From contig CALLYR010000083.1 in the NCBI GenBank assembly GCA_937859005.1, forward strand, positions 1 to 6,828: a DNA stretch of 6,828 bases, given 5' to 3'. The notes under the pieces are model-generated. The model had not been told where the DNA came from. It searched no databases and saw only the letters and a list, made by a program, of their open reading frames with translations. Source of the stretch: an uncultured Paracoccus sp. Its GTDB lineage: Bacteria > Pseudomonadota > Alphaproteobacteria > Rhodobacterales > Rhodobacteraceae. The position numbers were made by a program, and so were the translations under genes. The stretch's first letter is position 1, and every line of letters begins with the position of its first letter. Below are positions 1 through 6,366 of the stretch, in pieces.

Positions 1-1545
1 CCAACCCAGCAGGACGCGGGCGGTCATCACCATGTCCTGCGCCTCTTCCAGCGATATGCCGAACGGTTCCAGCAGACCGTCGTCCTTGACGCGCTTGCCG
101 TCCTGCGTGGTCCAGCCCCCGGCCAGTTCCCAGTCGGCGCAGGTGGCGAAATCCTCCAGCGTCTTGACGCCGTCCCTGGCCAGCGCCTCGACCATCTGCG
201 GGGTCAGCCCCTCGAAGGCGATCAGGCTTTCCTCGACGCCCAGCGCGCGGGCGTTTTCCAGCGCGGCCTTGTTCGCGGCTTCCAGATGGTCGCGGGCGCG
301 GGCCTGCAACTCCTCGGCCGTACCCTCGTCCACGCCCTCGATGGCCAGCAGTTCGTCCAGTTCGACATAGGCCACCTCCTCAAGGTTGGTGAAGCCTTCG
401 GCGACCAGAAGCTGGGCAAAGAATTCGTCCAAGTCCAGCGCGTCCATGAACAGCTGGGTGCGGGCGTTGAACTCGGCCTGGCGGCGCTTCGACTCCTCCT
501 CCTCGGTCAGGATGTCGATGTCGAAGCCGGTCAGCTGGCTGGCCAGGCGCACGTTCTGGCCGCGCCGGCCGATCGCCAAGCTCAGCTGGCCCTCGGGCAC
601 CACGACCTCGATCCGGGGCGCGTCCTCGTCATAGACGACCTTGGCGACCTCGGCCGGCTGCAGCGCGTTCACGAGGAACGTCGCCTGATCGGCCGACCAC
701 GGGATGATGTCGATCTTTTCGCCCTGTAGCTCGCCTACGACGGCCTGCACACGGCTGCCGCGCATGCCCACGCAGGCCCCGACCGGGTCGATCGAGTTGT
801 CATAGGAAATCACCGCGATCTTGGCGCGCGAGCCGGGATCGCGGGCCACGGCCTTGATCTCGATCACGCCGTCATAGATCTCGGGCACCTCCATCTTGAA
901 CAGTTCGGCCATGAACTGCGGGTCGGTGCGCGACAGGAAGATCTGGGGCCCGCGCGTCTCGCGGCGCACGTCCTTGACATAGGCGCGGATGCGGTCGTTC
1001 GGGCGATAGCTTTCGCGCGGGATCTTCTCGTTCCTGCGCAGGATCGCCTCGCCCCGGCCCACGTCCACGATGACGTTGCCGTATTCCTCGCGCTTGACGA
1101 CGCCGTTGATGATGGTGCCTGCGCGTTCCTTGAATTCCTCGTACTGGCGGTCGCGCTCGGCCTCGCGCACGCGCTGCAGGATCACCTGCTTGGCCGACTG
1201 CGCGGCGATGCGGCCCAGTTCGACGGGCGGCACCTCGTCCACGATCTCGTCGCCGAGCTTGGGATCGTCCAGATACGGTCGGGCCTGTTCGACGGTCAGC
1301 TGCGCCTGATAGTTCTCGACCGCGTCGTCCTCGACCACGGTACGCACGCGGGTGAAGGTGGCATTGCCGGTCTTGCGGTCGATCTTGACCCGGATGTCCA
1401 TGTCGGCGCCATAGCGCGACTTGGCCGCGCGCGCGAGGCTGTCCTCCATCGCCTCGATCACCAGACCGGGGTCGATCATCTTTTCCCGTGCCACCGCCTC
1501 GGCGGTCTGCAGCAGTTCAAGCTGGTTGGCAGAGGTGATGGCCAT
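1..1545 (-). CDS. nusA: Transcription termination/antitermination factor NusA (3' end cut by the window edge)
   Basis: NusA binds RNA polymerase and nascent RNA, and controls pausing, intrinsic termination and antitermination. The frame stays open from the ATG at 1545 to base 1, giving 515 codons without a stop. Family members in alphaproteobacteria are somewhat longer, so only the extreme C-terminus is missing. Domains visible in order: N-terminal RNA polymerase-binding domain (about residues 1-125), S1 domain (about 138-202, with GTIINGVVKREEYGNVIVDV), KH1 with GMRG at 260-263, KH2 with GRRG at 325-328, then two acidic helix-hairpin-helix repeats (about 365-415 and 440-510). The second repeat carries an extra segment of roughly 17 residues (about 480-496) compared with E. 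coli NusA as I remember it. The start is set by AAGGAG at 1552-1557, six bases upstream and inside the end of rimP. The gene starts three bases after the rimP stop, so the two are almost certainly cotranscribed and probably translationally coupled. Confidence 0.97.
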   Translation of the reverse strand, partial: MAITSANQLELLQTAEAVAREKMIDPGLVIEAMEDSLARAAKSRYGADMDIRVKIDRKTGNATFTRVRTVVEDDAVENYQAQLTVEQARPYLDDPKLGDEIVDEVPPVELGRIAAQSAKQVILQRVREAERDRQYEEFKERAGTIINGVVKREEYGNVIVDVGRGEAILRRNEKIPRESYRPNDRIRAYVKDVRRETRGPQIFLSRTDPQFMAELFKMEVPEIYDGVIEIKAVARDPGSRAKIAVISYDNSIDPVGACVGMRGSRVQAVVGELQGEKIDIIPWSADQATFLVNALQPAEVAKVVYDEDAPRIEVVVPEGQLSLAIGRRGQNVRLASQLTGFDIDILTEEEESKRRQAEFNARTQLFMDALDLDEFFAQLLVAEGFTNLEEVAYVELDELLAIEGVDEGTAEELQARARDHLEAANKAALENARALGVEESLIAFEGLTPQMVEALARDGVKTLEDFATCADWELAGGWTTQDGKRVKDDGLLEPFGISLEEAQDMVMTARVLLGW

Positions 1546-1548
1546 CAC

Positions 1549-2208
1549 TCACTCCTTGGTCGTGTCGGCGTCCGCATCCGCGTCCGCCTCATCGGTTTCG
1601 ATCTCGTCGAAGGCACTTTCGTCCAGTTCGGGCATCATTCCGTCGCCGATGCCCGCGCCGGCCTCGGCCCCCTCGGGCAGGGTTCCCGCCTCCTTGCGCG
1701 CCTTCAGCATCAGCGCGATCAGTTCGTCGGTCAGCACCAGCTTGGCGTCCGACAGCCAGTCGAAGTTCAGCCCGATGGTCTGCCCCTCGCCGCCTTCCTC
1801 GATATTCAGCAGCACTTCCTCGCCCTCGACGCCCGCCAGCACCCCCTTGAAGCGCTTGCGCCCGTCGATGGGCTGGTTCGTTTCCAGCCGCGCGTCATAG
1901 CCCTCGAAGACCTCGAAGTCCTTGAGTCGGGTCAGCGGGCGATCGATGCCGGGGCTGGAGACTTCCAGGTGATAGGCGTCCTCCAGCGGGTCCTCGACAT
2001 CCAGCGTGGCGCTGACGGCGGTCGAGATGTCGGCGCAGTCGTCCACGTTGATGCCGCCCTCGGGGCGGTCGGCCATGATCTGCAGCGTGGCGGTGCGCCC
2101 GCCCTGCAGGCGCACGCGGACCAGCTCGAAGCCCATGTCCTCGATCACCGGCTTGATGATCTCGGCAAGGCGCCGGTCGATGGCGGTTTTGGCGATGAGG
2201 TCGGTCAT
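1549..2208 (-). CDS. rimP: Ribosome maturation factor RimP
   Basis: RimP binds the free 30S ribosomal subunit and is needed for its efficient late assembly. The protein is 219 residues. The N-terminal alpha/beta domain spans about residues 8-85 (IIKPVIEDMGFELVRVRLQG), and the C-terminal Sm-like barrel about 88-165. The signature YHLEVSSPGIDRPL sits at the junction between them. The core is followed by an acidic extension of about 50 residues ending in four Ala-Asp repeats, which makes the protein longer than the roughly 150 residues of E. coli RimP. The tail is probably disordered. The ATG at 2208 is preceded by AGGA at 2215-2218 with a six-base spacer. It is the first gene of the rimP-nusA operon, with a promoter and leader hairpin upstream. 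Identification rests on the signature motif plus the conserved adjacency to nusA. Confidence 0.96.
   Translation of the reverse strand: MTDLIAKTAIDRRLAEIIKPVIEDMGFELVRVRLQGGRTATLQIMADRPEGGINVDDCADISTAVSATLDVEDPLEDAYHLEVSSPGIDRPLTRLKDFEVFEGYDARLETNQPIDGRKRFKGVLAGVEGEEVLLNIEEGGEGQTIGLNFDWLSDAKLVLTDELIALMLKARKEAGTLPEGAEAGAGIGDGMMPELDESAFDEIETDEADADADADTTKE
1552..1557 (-). promoter_or_regulatory. nusA ribosome-binding site inside rimP
   Basis: The minus strand reads AAGGAG, a six-base spacer, then the nusA ATG at 1545. The motif is also the last two sense codons of rimP (Lys-Glu), followed by its TGA at 1549-1551. Ribosomes finishing rimP therefore release on top of the nusA start region, which suggests translational coupling. 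Confidence 0.85.
1564..1587 (-). repeat. Hexanucleotide tandem repeat encoding (Ala-Asp)4 in RimP
   Basis: Four consecutive 6-bp units lie in frame (plus strand GTCGGC, GTCCGC, ATCCGC, GTCCGC) and encode Ala-Asp four times just before the RimP C-terminus. The units are near identical at the DNA level, so the copy number may vary between strains by slippage without breaking the frame. Confidence 0.8.
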
Positions 2209-2224
2209 GTCCGATCCTGAAATG

Positions 2225-2251
2225 AAAAACGGGCCGTCGTGGGCGGCCCGT
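2225..2251 (-). terminator. Intrinsic terminator-like hairpin in the rimP leader
   Basis: A perfect 8-bp stem (ACGGGCCG at 2229-2236 with CGGCCCGT at 2244-2251) encloses a 7-base loop. On the minus strand it is followed by five T residues and then CATTT, the classical Rho-independent form. It could end AI-2E gene transcripts, whose stop is about 95 bases upstream. It also lies downstream of the rimP promoter and only 17 bases before the rimP start codon, so transcripts from that promoter must pass through it. That placement is typical of an attenuator. The structure is seen directly. Its efficiency and regulation are inferred. Confidence 0.8.
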
Positions 2252-2266
2252 GCGTCTTCCGGTTGG

Positions 2267-2285
2267 GCAGGTTGTGGACACCTGC
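2267..2285 (-). other. Upstream hairpin in the rimP leader RNA
   Basis: A 6-bp perfect stem (GCAGGT at 2267-2272 with ACCTGC at 2280-2285) has a 7-base loop. It sits between the predicted transcription start (near 2294) and the terminator-like hairpin. It has no T-run of its own. It could act as a pause hairpin or as part of an alternative fold. Confidence 0.45.
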
Positions 2286-2300
2286 GCCGCTGTCGAGGGG

Positions 2301-2329
2301 CATATAGAGCCCGCGCGCGCCCATTGCAA
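2301..2329 (-). promoter_or_regulatory. Predicted sigma70-type promoter of rimP-nusA
   Basis: The minus strand shows a -35 box TTGCAA (2324-2329), a 17-bp spacer and a -10 box TATATG (2301-2306), each matching four of six consensus bases at ideal spacing. It lies in the intergenic region, 18 bp past the stop of the AI-2E gene. Predicted transcription starts near 2294, giving a leader of about 86 bases. The spacer core CGCGCGCGGGC recurs at the same offset in the nspC promoter. Confidence 0.65.
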
Positions 2330-2346
2330 GGGCGTCGTGCGCCCCC

Positions 2347-3777
2347 TCAGGCCGGTGCGCCGCCCTGCGCCGCGGATGCCGCCTCGCCCTCGTCCTCTTC
2401 CTCGTCCTCCAGCGCGGGCGGGGGTTCGCCGGCCAGGAAGTTGCCGAATTTTTCCAGCCCCGGAATGTGGTCGGCAAGCACCCGAACCACGACCAGCATC
2501 GGGACCGCCACGATCATCCCCAGCACCGACCACAGCCACGCCCACAGCGCCACGGTCAGGAACACGACGACAGTGTTCAGCTGCAACCGCCGCGACACGA
2601 AGAAGGGGGTGATGAACTGCCCCTCGATCGCGGTCAGGGCAAAGAAGGTGCCCCCCACCAGAATCGAGGTCCAGGCGTCGTCGAACACCACCAGCGCCAC
2701 CACAGCCGCGCCGACATAGCCGATCATAGCCCCGATATAGGGGATATAGTTCAGCACCGCCCCCGCGATTCCCCACAGCAGCGGCGATGGCATCCCCCAC
2801 GCCCACATCGCAAGCCCCGTGGCCACCCCAAGTCCCACATTGATGAGCGTGATCGCCCCCAGATAGTTGCCCAGCGAATTCTCGATCTCGCGCAGCGCCT
2901 GATAGGCGGCGCGCTTGTCCTTCATGGCGTCGAAGCTTTGCACGATGCGCAGATACAGCAGGTCGCCCGATTGCAGCAGGAAGAACAGGAACAGCAGCGT
3001 GAACAGGGTCTGGCTGGCGATGGCGGGCCCCAGCATCATCACCGTTTCGGTGACGGAACCGCCGGTTTCGTCGCTTTTCACCTCGACCGTCAGCTTGCTG
3101 GACGCCGCCTGCGCGCCGGGTTCCCCTGCCGGCTGGACAACCGTAGAGCGGGCGGTGACCGTGCCCGTCTCGGGGCGGGCGGGCACCGGGGGCACGGCGC
3201 CCGGCTGCGCGGGCGTGGTGCCGATCACGGCCGGCGCCACGGTTTCGATCTGCGCCGCGGCCTGCCCTTCGCCCTGCGGCGCAAGCGGGACCGTCGTGGT
3301 GACGGCGGTGTCGCCGGTCGGGCTGGTCACGACCGCCTTGCCTGCCTCACCCTGAGTCAGCACATCCAGCCCGGCCGCGGCATTCTCAAGCCCCCGGAAG
3401 CTGCTGCGGAAGTCCTCGTATCTTTCCTTCAGCTCGCGGCTGATCCGGGGGGCGTCGTCGATCAGCTGACCGGCGGGACCCGAGACGAAATAGCCCAGCA
3501 CCCCCACCCCCAGCACCATCCCCAGCGTGACGATGCCCGCCGTCACCCCCGAGGGCACGCCCCGGCGGTTCATCCAGCGGCGGAAAGGCACGAAGACGAA
3601 GAACAGCAGAATCCCCAGGCAGACGGGCATCAGGAAGCTGCGCGCCGTGGCCAGCGCGCTGAATGCCAGAAGGATGAAGATGCCGATGATCGCCCAATTG
3701 GCGATCCGCGGGCCCGTGCCCGACTGGGACGCGGTCGCCCGCGGAAACAGGAAGGCCCGGGAAGGGTCGCGCGCCAT
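2347..3777 (-). CDS. AI-2E family transporter (PF01594-type membrane protein)
   Basis: This is an inner-membrane protein of the AI-2E/YdiK/PerM family, whose members have been linked to autoinducer-2 export or ion antiport. The substrate here is unknown. The ATG at 3777 gives 476 residues. Hydrophobic segments lie near residues 27-65, 78-98, 252-268, 303-325, 333-365, 370-388 and 403-432. The conserved family stretch NYIPYIGAMIG is at 343-353. A low-complexity Ala/Pro/Thr/Val-rich insertion (about 135-233) separates the third and fourth membrane segments, so the protein is roughly 100 residues longer than usual. The tail is strongly acidic (LEDEEEDEGE). An in-frame ATG at 3798 would add seven residues but has no ribosome-binding site, whereas AGGAG at 3790-3794 serves 3777, though with a long 12-base spacer. 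No convincing promoter is visible, so the gene may depend on readthrough from the polyamine genes. Family assignment is firm, function is not. Confidence 0.9.
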   Translation of the reverse strand: MARDPSRAFLFPRATASQSGTGPRIANWAIIGIFILLAFSALATARSFLMPVCLGILLFFVFVPFRRWMNRRGVPSGVTAGIVTLGMVLGVGVLGYFVSGPAGQLIDDAPRISRELKERYEDFRSSFRGLENAAAGLDVLTQGEAGKAVVTSPTGDTAVTTTVPLAPQGEGQAAAQIETVAPAVIGTTPAQPGAVPPVPARPETGTVTARSTVVQPAGEPGAQAASSKLTVEVKSDETGGSVTETVMMLGPAIASQTLFTLLFLFFLLQSGDLLYLRIVQSFDAMKDKRAAYQALREIENSLGNYLGAITLINVGLGVATGLAMWAWGMPSPLLWGIAGAVLNYIPYIGAMIGYVGAAVVALVVFDDAWTSILVGGTFFALTAIEGQFITPFFVSRRLQLNTVVVFLTVALWAWLWSVLGMIVAVPMLVVVRVLADHIPGLEKFGNFLAGEPPPALEDEEEDEGEAASAAQGGAPA

Positions 3778-3789
3778 GATCGTGGTTTT

Positions 3790-3838
3790 CTCCTGCATGG
3801 GGGCTGCGGGGGCGCAGCGCCGGTCAACCGTGCAGGAG
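3790..3838 (-). promoter_or_regulatory. Inverted repeat masking the AI-2E gene ribosome-binding site
   Basis: On the minus-strand RNA, CTCCTGCA (3831-3838) can pair perfectly with TGCAGGAG (3790-3797), which contains the AGGAG used by the AI-2E start. The enclosed 33 bases hold a 6-bp hairpin (GCTGCG and CGCAGC, 3803-3818, 4-base loop) and a small CGG/CCG hairpin (3821-3830). The fold would occlude the ribosome-binding site and the alternative ATG at 3798. The pairing is seen in sequence. The regulatory role is inferred. Confidence 0.5.
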
Positions 3839-3928
3839 GATGCCGGTTCCCACGATCAGGCAGCCAGAGGGACAGAGAACGGTTGCCGTTGCGTCCCGTC
3901 CGACGAAGGGGGCGGGGCAAACCGGCAG

Positions 3929-3958
3929 ACGGCCGCCCGGACACCGCCGGGCGGCCGT
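3929..3958 (-). terminator. 12-bp GC hairpin after the polyamine operon
   Basis: A perfect 12-bp stem (ACGGCCGCCCGG at 3929-3940 with CCGGGCGGCCGT at 3947-3958) has a 6-base loop and begins seven bases after the stop codon of the carboxynorspermidine synthase gene. No T-run follows on the minus strand (CTGCCGGTTT), so it may terminate weakly, work with Rho, or protect the mRNA 3' end. Confidence 0.7.
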
Positions 3959-3965
3959 GTCCGCC

Positions 3966-5198
3966 TCAGATCGGGCGGTCGCCGTCCGCGTCGATGACGC
4001 GCGTGGGCAGGCCCATGTCGCCCAGCAGTTCAAGGAAGGGCCGCGCGGGCAGGTCCTCGACATTGGCCATGCGCTTCACGTCCCATTCGCCCCGCGCGAT
4101 CAGGATCGCGGCTGCGACCGGGGGAACGCCCGCGGTATAGCTGATGCCCTGGCTGCCGACCTCGGCATAGGCGTCGGCATGATCGGCGACATTGTAGATG
4201 AAGACCTCGCCCGGCTTGCCGTCGCGGGTGCCCTTGACCAGATCGCCGATGCAGGTCTTGCCGGTGTAATCGGGGGCAAGGCTGGCGGGGTCGGGCAGCA
4301 CGGCCTTGACCACCTTCAGCGGCACGACCTGCTGCCCCTCGGCGGTGGTGACGGGCTGTTCGGACAGCAGGCCCAGATTCTTCAGAACCGTGAAGACGTT
4401 GATGTAATGCGGCCCGAATCCCATCCAGAACCGCACGTCGGCGCCCGGATAGCGGTTCGACAGGCTGTGAACCTCGTCATGGCCGGACAAATAGGCGGTC
4501 TGCCTGCCCACGACCGGCAGGTCCCATTCGCGGCCGACCTCGAACATCTCGTTCTCGCGCCAGGTCCCCCCCTGCCAGGAATAGACGGTGCCGGTGAATT
4601 CGCGGAAGTTGATCTCGGGGTCGAAGTTGGTGGCGAACCAGCGGCCATGGGAACCCGCGTTGATGTCCACGATGTCGATCGAGGTGATCTCGTCGAAATA
4701 CTCGTCCTCGGCCAGCCGGGCATAGGCGTTGACGACGCCGGGGTCGAAGCCCGCGCCCAGGATCGCGGTCACGCCCGCCTTTTCGCAATCCTCGCGGCGT
4801 TTCCATTCATAGTTGGCATACCACGGCGGGGTCTCGCAGATCTTGGCCGGGTCTTCGTGGATGGCAGTATCGATATAGGCGGCGCCGGTCTCGATACAGC
4901 CCTGCAAGACCGTCATGTTGATGAAGGCGGACCCCACATTGATGACGATTCGCGTCCCCGTCCTGCGGATCAGGTCGGCGACCGCGGCGCTGTCCATCGC
5001 GTCCAGCGCATGGGTGGTGATCATGCGGCCCTGGGCATGCCCCTTGTCCCTGATGCTGTCCACGATGGCATCGGCCTTGGCCTGGGTGCGGCTGGCCATG
5101 TGGATGTCGCCGAATTCGTCGGCCCATTGCGCAACCTTGTGGGCTGTGACCTGGGCGACGCCGCCGGCGCCGATGATGAGGACGTTGGGTTTTTCCAC
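3966..5198 (-). CDS. Carboxynorspermidine/carboxyspermidine synthase (saccharopine dehydrogenase family)
   Basis: It catalyses reductive condensation of L-aspartate beta-semialdehyde with a diamine (putrescine or 1,3-diaminopropane) using NADPH. The product is carboxyspermidine or carboxynorspermidine, made in the cytoplasm. The protein is 410 residues. An N-terminal Rossmann fold starts with VLIIGAGGVAQ (glycines 10, 12, 13), and the family motif LGAGFDPGVVNAYA is at 147-160. The start is a GTG at 5198, supported by AAAGGAG (5208-5214) nine bases upstream. No ATG lies suitably near, and the glycine-rich loop begins about where expected. The gene follows nspC by 32 bp on the same strand, and this adjacency separates it from lysine-pathway saccharopine dehydrogenases. 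Whether the diamine is putrescine or diaminopropane cannot be read from sequence. Putrescine (giving spermidine) is the likelier guess for this group. Confidence 0.92.
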   Translation of the reverse strand: MEKPNVLIIGAGGVAQVTAHKVAQWADEFGDIHMASRTQAKADAIVDSIRDKGHAQGRMITTHALDAMDSAAVADLIRRTGTRIVINVGSAFINMTVLQGCIETGAAYIDTAIHEDPAKICETPPWYANYEWKRREDCEKAGVTAILGAGFDPGVVNAYARLAEDEYFDEITSIDIVDINAGSHGRWFATNFDPEINFREFTGTVYSWQGGTWRENEMFEVGREWDLPVVGRQTAYLSGHDEVHSLSNRYPGADVRFWMGFGPHYINVFTVLKNLGLLSEQPVTTAEGQQVVPLKVVKAVLPDPASLAPDYTGKTCIGDLVKGTRDGKPGEVFIYNVADHADAYAEVGSQGISYTAGVPPVAAAILIARGEWDVKRMANVEDLPARPFLELLGDMGLPTRVIDADGDRPI

Positions 5199-5230
5199 CT
5201 CAGCGGTCTCCTTTCCCGGATGAGTGAAGA

Positions 5231-6331
5231 TCAGGACAGGGCGTCCCGGAATTCGTCATAGCCGAAGGTCCTGGCGGTCGTGATCGTTCCGTCCCGTTCG
5301 CGGATGCAGATAGACGGCATCGCCACGCCGTTGAACCAGTTCTTCTTGACCATCGTATAGCCGCCCGCATCCCCGATGCTGATGCGGTCGCCGACCTTCA
5401 GGGGCTGCGCAAACCGCGCCTCGCCGAAGATGTCGCCGGCCAGGCAGGATTTGCCCGTGATCTGATAGGCGTGATCGCCGTCCTGCGGCAGCTTCGCGTT
5501 TTCGCGATAGATCAGCAGGTCCAGCATATGCGCCTCGATGCTGCTGTCCACGATGGCCAGCTGCTTGCCGTTGTCCAGCAGGTCCAGCACCGTCACCTCA
5601 AGCGTCGTGGTGCCGGTGATGGATGCCTCGCCCGGTTCCAGATAGACCTGCACGCCGAAACGGTCGGCGAACGCGCGCAACCGGTCGGCCAGCGCGTCCA
5701 GCGGATAGCCCTCGCCGGTGAAATGGATGCCGCCGCCCAGGGACACCCATTCCAGCCTTTCCAGAAAGCCGCCGAACTCGGCTTCGATCCGGTCGAGCTG
5801 GCCGGAAAACAGGTCGAAGTCCCGGTTCTCGCAGTTGTAATGGATCATCACGCCGGAAATGCGGTCCAGCGCCCGTTCCAGCCGCGCCATGTCCCATTCG
5901 CCCAGACGGCTGAACGGTCGCGCCGGATCGGCCAGATCGAAGCCGCTGGTCGAGAACCGCGGATTCAGCCGCAGCCCGCGCGCGATGCCCGTGGTGCGGT
6001 CCGCGAAACGGTCAAGCTGGCCCAGGCTGTTGAAGATGATCTTGTCGGCATGGCCCACGGCCTCGTCGATCTCGTGATCGGCCCAGGCGACGGAATAGGC
6101 GTGGGTCTCGCCTCCGAACTTTTCCCGTCCCAGCCGCAATTCGTTCAGCGAGGACGAGGTGGTCCCGTCCATATGCTGCGACATCTGGTCGAACACGCCC
6201 CAGGTCGCAAAGCATTTCAGCGCCAGCAGCGTCCTGGCCCCGGACCTTTCCCGCAGGAACGCCATCTTGTCCATGTTGGCCTGAAGGCGGGTGCGGTCGA
6301 TCAGATAGAAGGGCGTCTGGGGCATGGTCAT
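5231..6331 (-). CDS. nspC: Carboxynorspermidine/carboxyspermidine decarboxylase
   Basis: A PLP-dependent fold III (alanine racemase-like) decarboxylase that removes the carboxyl group from carboxyspermidine or carboxynorspermidine, the last step of the aspartate-semialdehyde route to spermidine or norspermidine. The ATG at 6331 gives 366 residues, close to the family length. The PLP lysine is K39 in LLALKCF. The glycine loop SLGGGIHF (197-204) should bind the PLP phosphate. EPGEA is at 232-236, the catalytic cysteine is probably C296 in GKSCLAGD, and GDAGGYTM (320-327) is a conserved C-terminal motif. GAGG sits about nine bases upstream of 6331. A second ATG at 6325 is possible, and a TTG at 6352 also keeps the frame but is less likely. 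It is the first gene of a two-gene operon with the synthase and has a good promoter about 30 bases upstream. The gene is divergent from grxC. Confidence 0.94.
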   Translation of the reverse strand: MTMPQTPFYLIDRTRLQANMDKMAFLRERSGARTLLALKCFATWGVFDQMSQHMDGTTSSSLNELRLGREKFGGETHAYSVAWADHEIDEAVGHADKIIFNSLGQLDRFADRTTGIARGLRLNPRFSTSGFDLADPARPFSRLGEWDMARLERALDRISGVMIHYNCENRDFDLFSGQLDRIEAEFGGFLERLEWVSLGGGIHFTGEGYPLDALADRLRAFADRFGVQVYLEPGEASITGTTTLEVTVLDLLDNGKQLAIVDSSIEAHMLDLLIYRENAKLPQDGDHAYQITGKSCLAGDIFGEARFAQPLKVGDRISIGDAGGYTMVKKNWFNGVAMPSICIRERDGTITTARTFGYDEFRDALS

Positions 6332-6366
6332 GGGCGGAACCCTCGGGCGCAAAAAGGGAAAGCGGC

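Noticed and set aside
1895..2806. A 303-codon minus-strand frame overlapping rimP and the AI-2E gene
   Set aside because: It is an alternate frame of two real genes, rich in Gly/Arg, running straight through the rimP promoter and terminator hairpin.
2467..4140. A 557-codon open frame on the plus strand
   Set aside because: It lies antisense to the AI-2E gene, is dominated by His/Arg/Gln/Pro low-complexity sequence, and crosses an intergenic region with two hairpins. It is typical codon-bias shadow in very GC-rich DNA.
3840..5261. A 473-codon open frame on the plus strand, with AGGAGG right before its ATG
   Set aside because: It is antisense to the carboxynorspermidine synthase gene, which has clear family motifs. 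The AGGAGG abuts the ATG with no spacer and is explained by the inverted repeat at 3831-3838.
6332..6352. TTG at 6352 as the nspC start
   Set aside because: It would add seven residues (MRPRVPP) not expected in the family and would leave the start only about eight bases from the predicted transcription start. The ATG at 6331 has a GAGG at suitable spacing.
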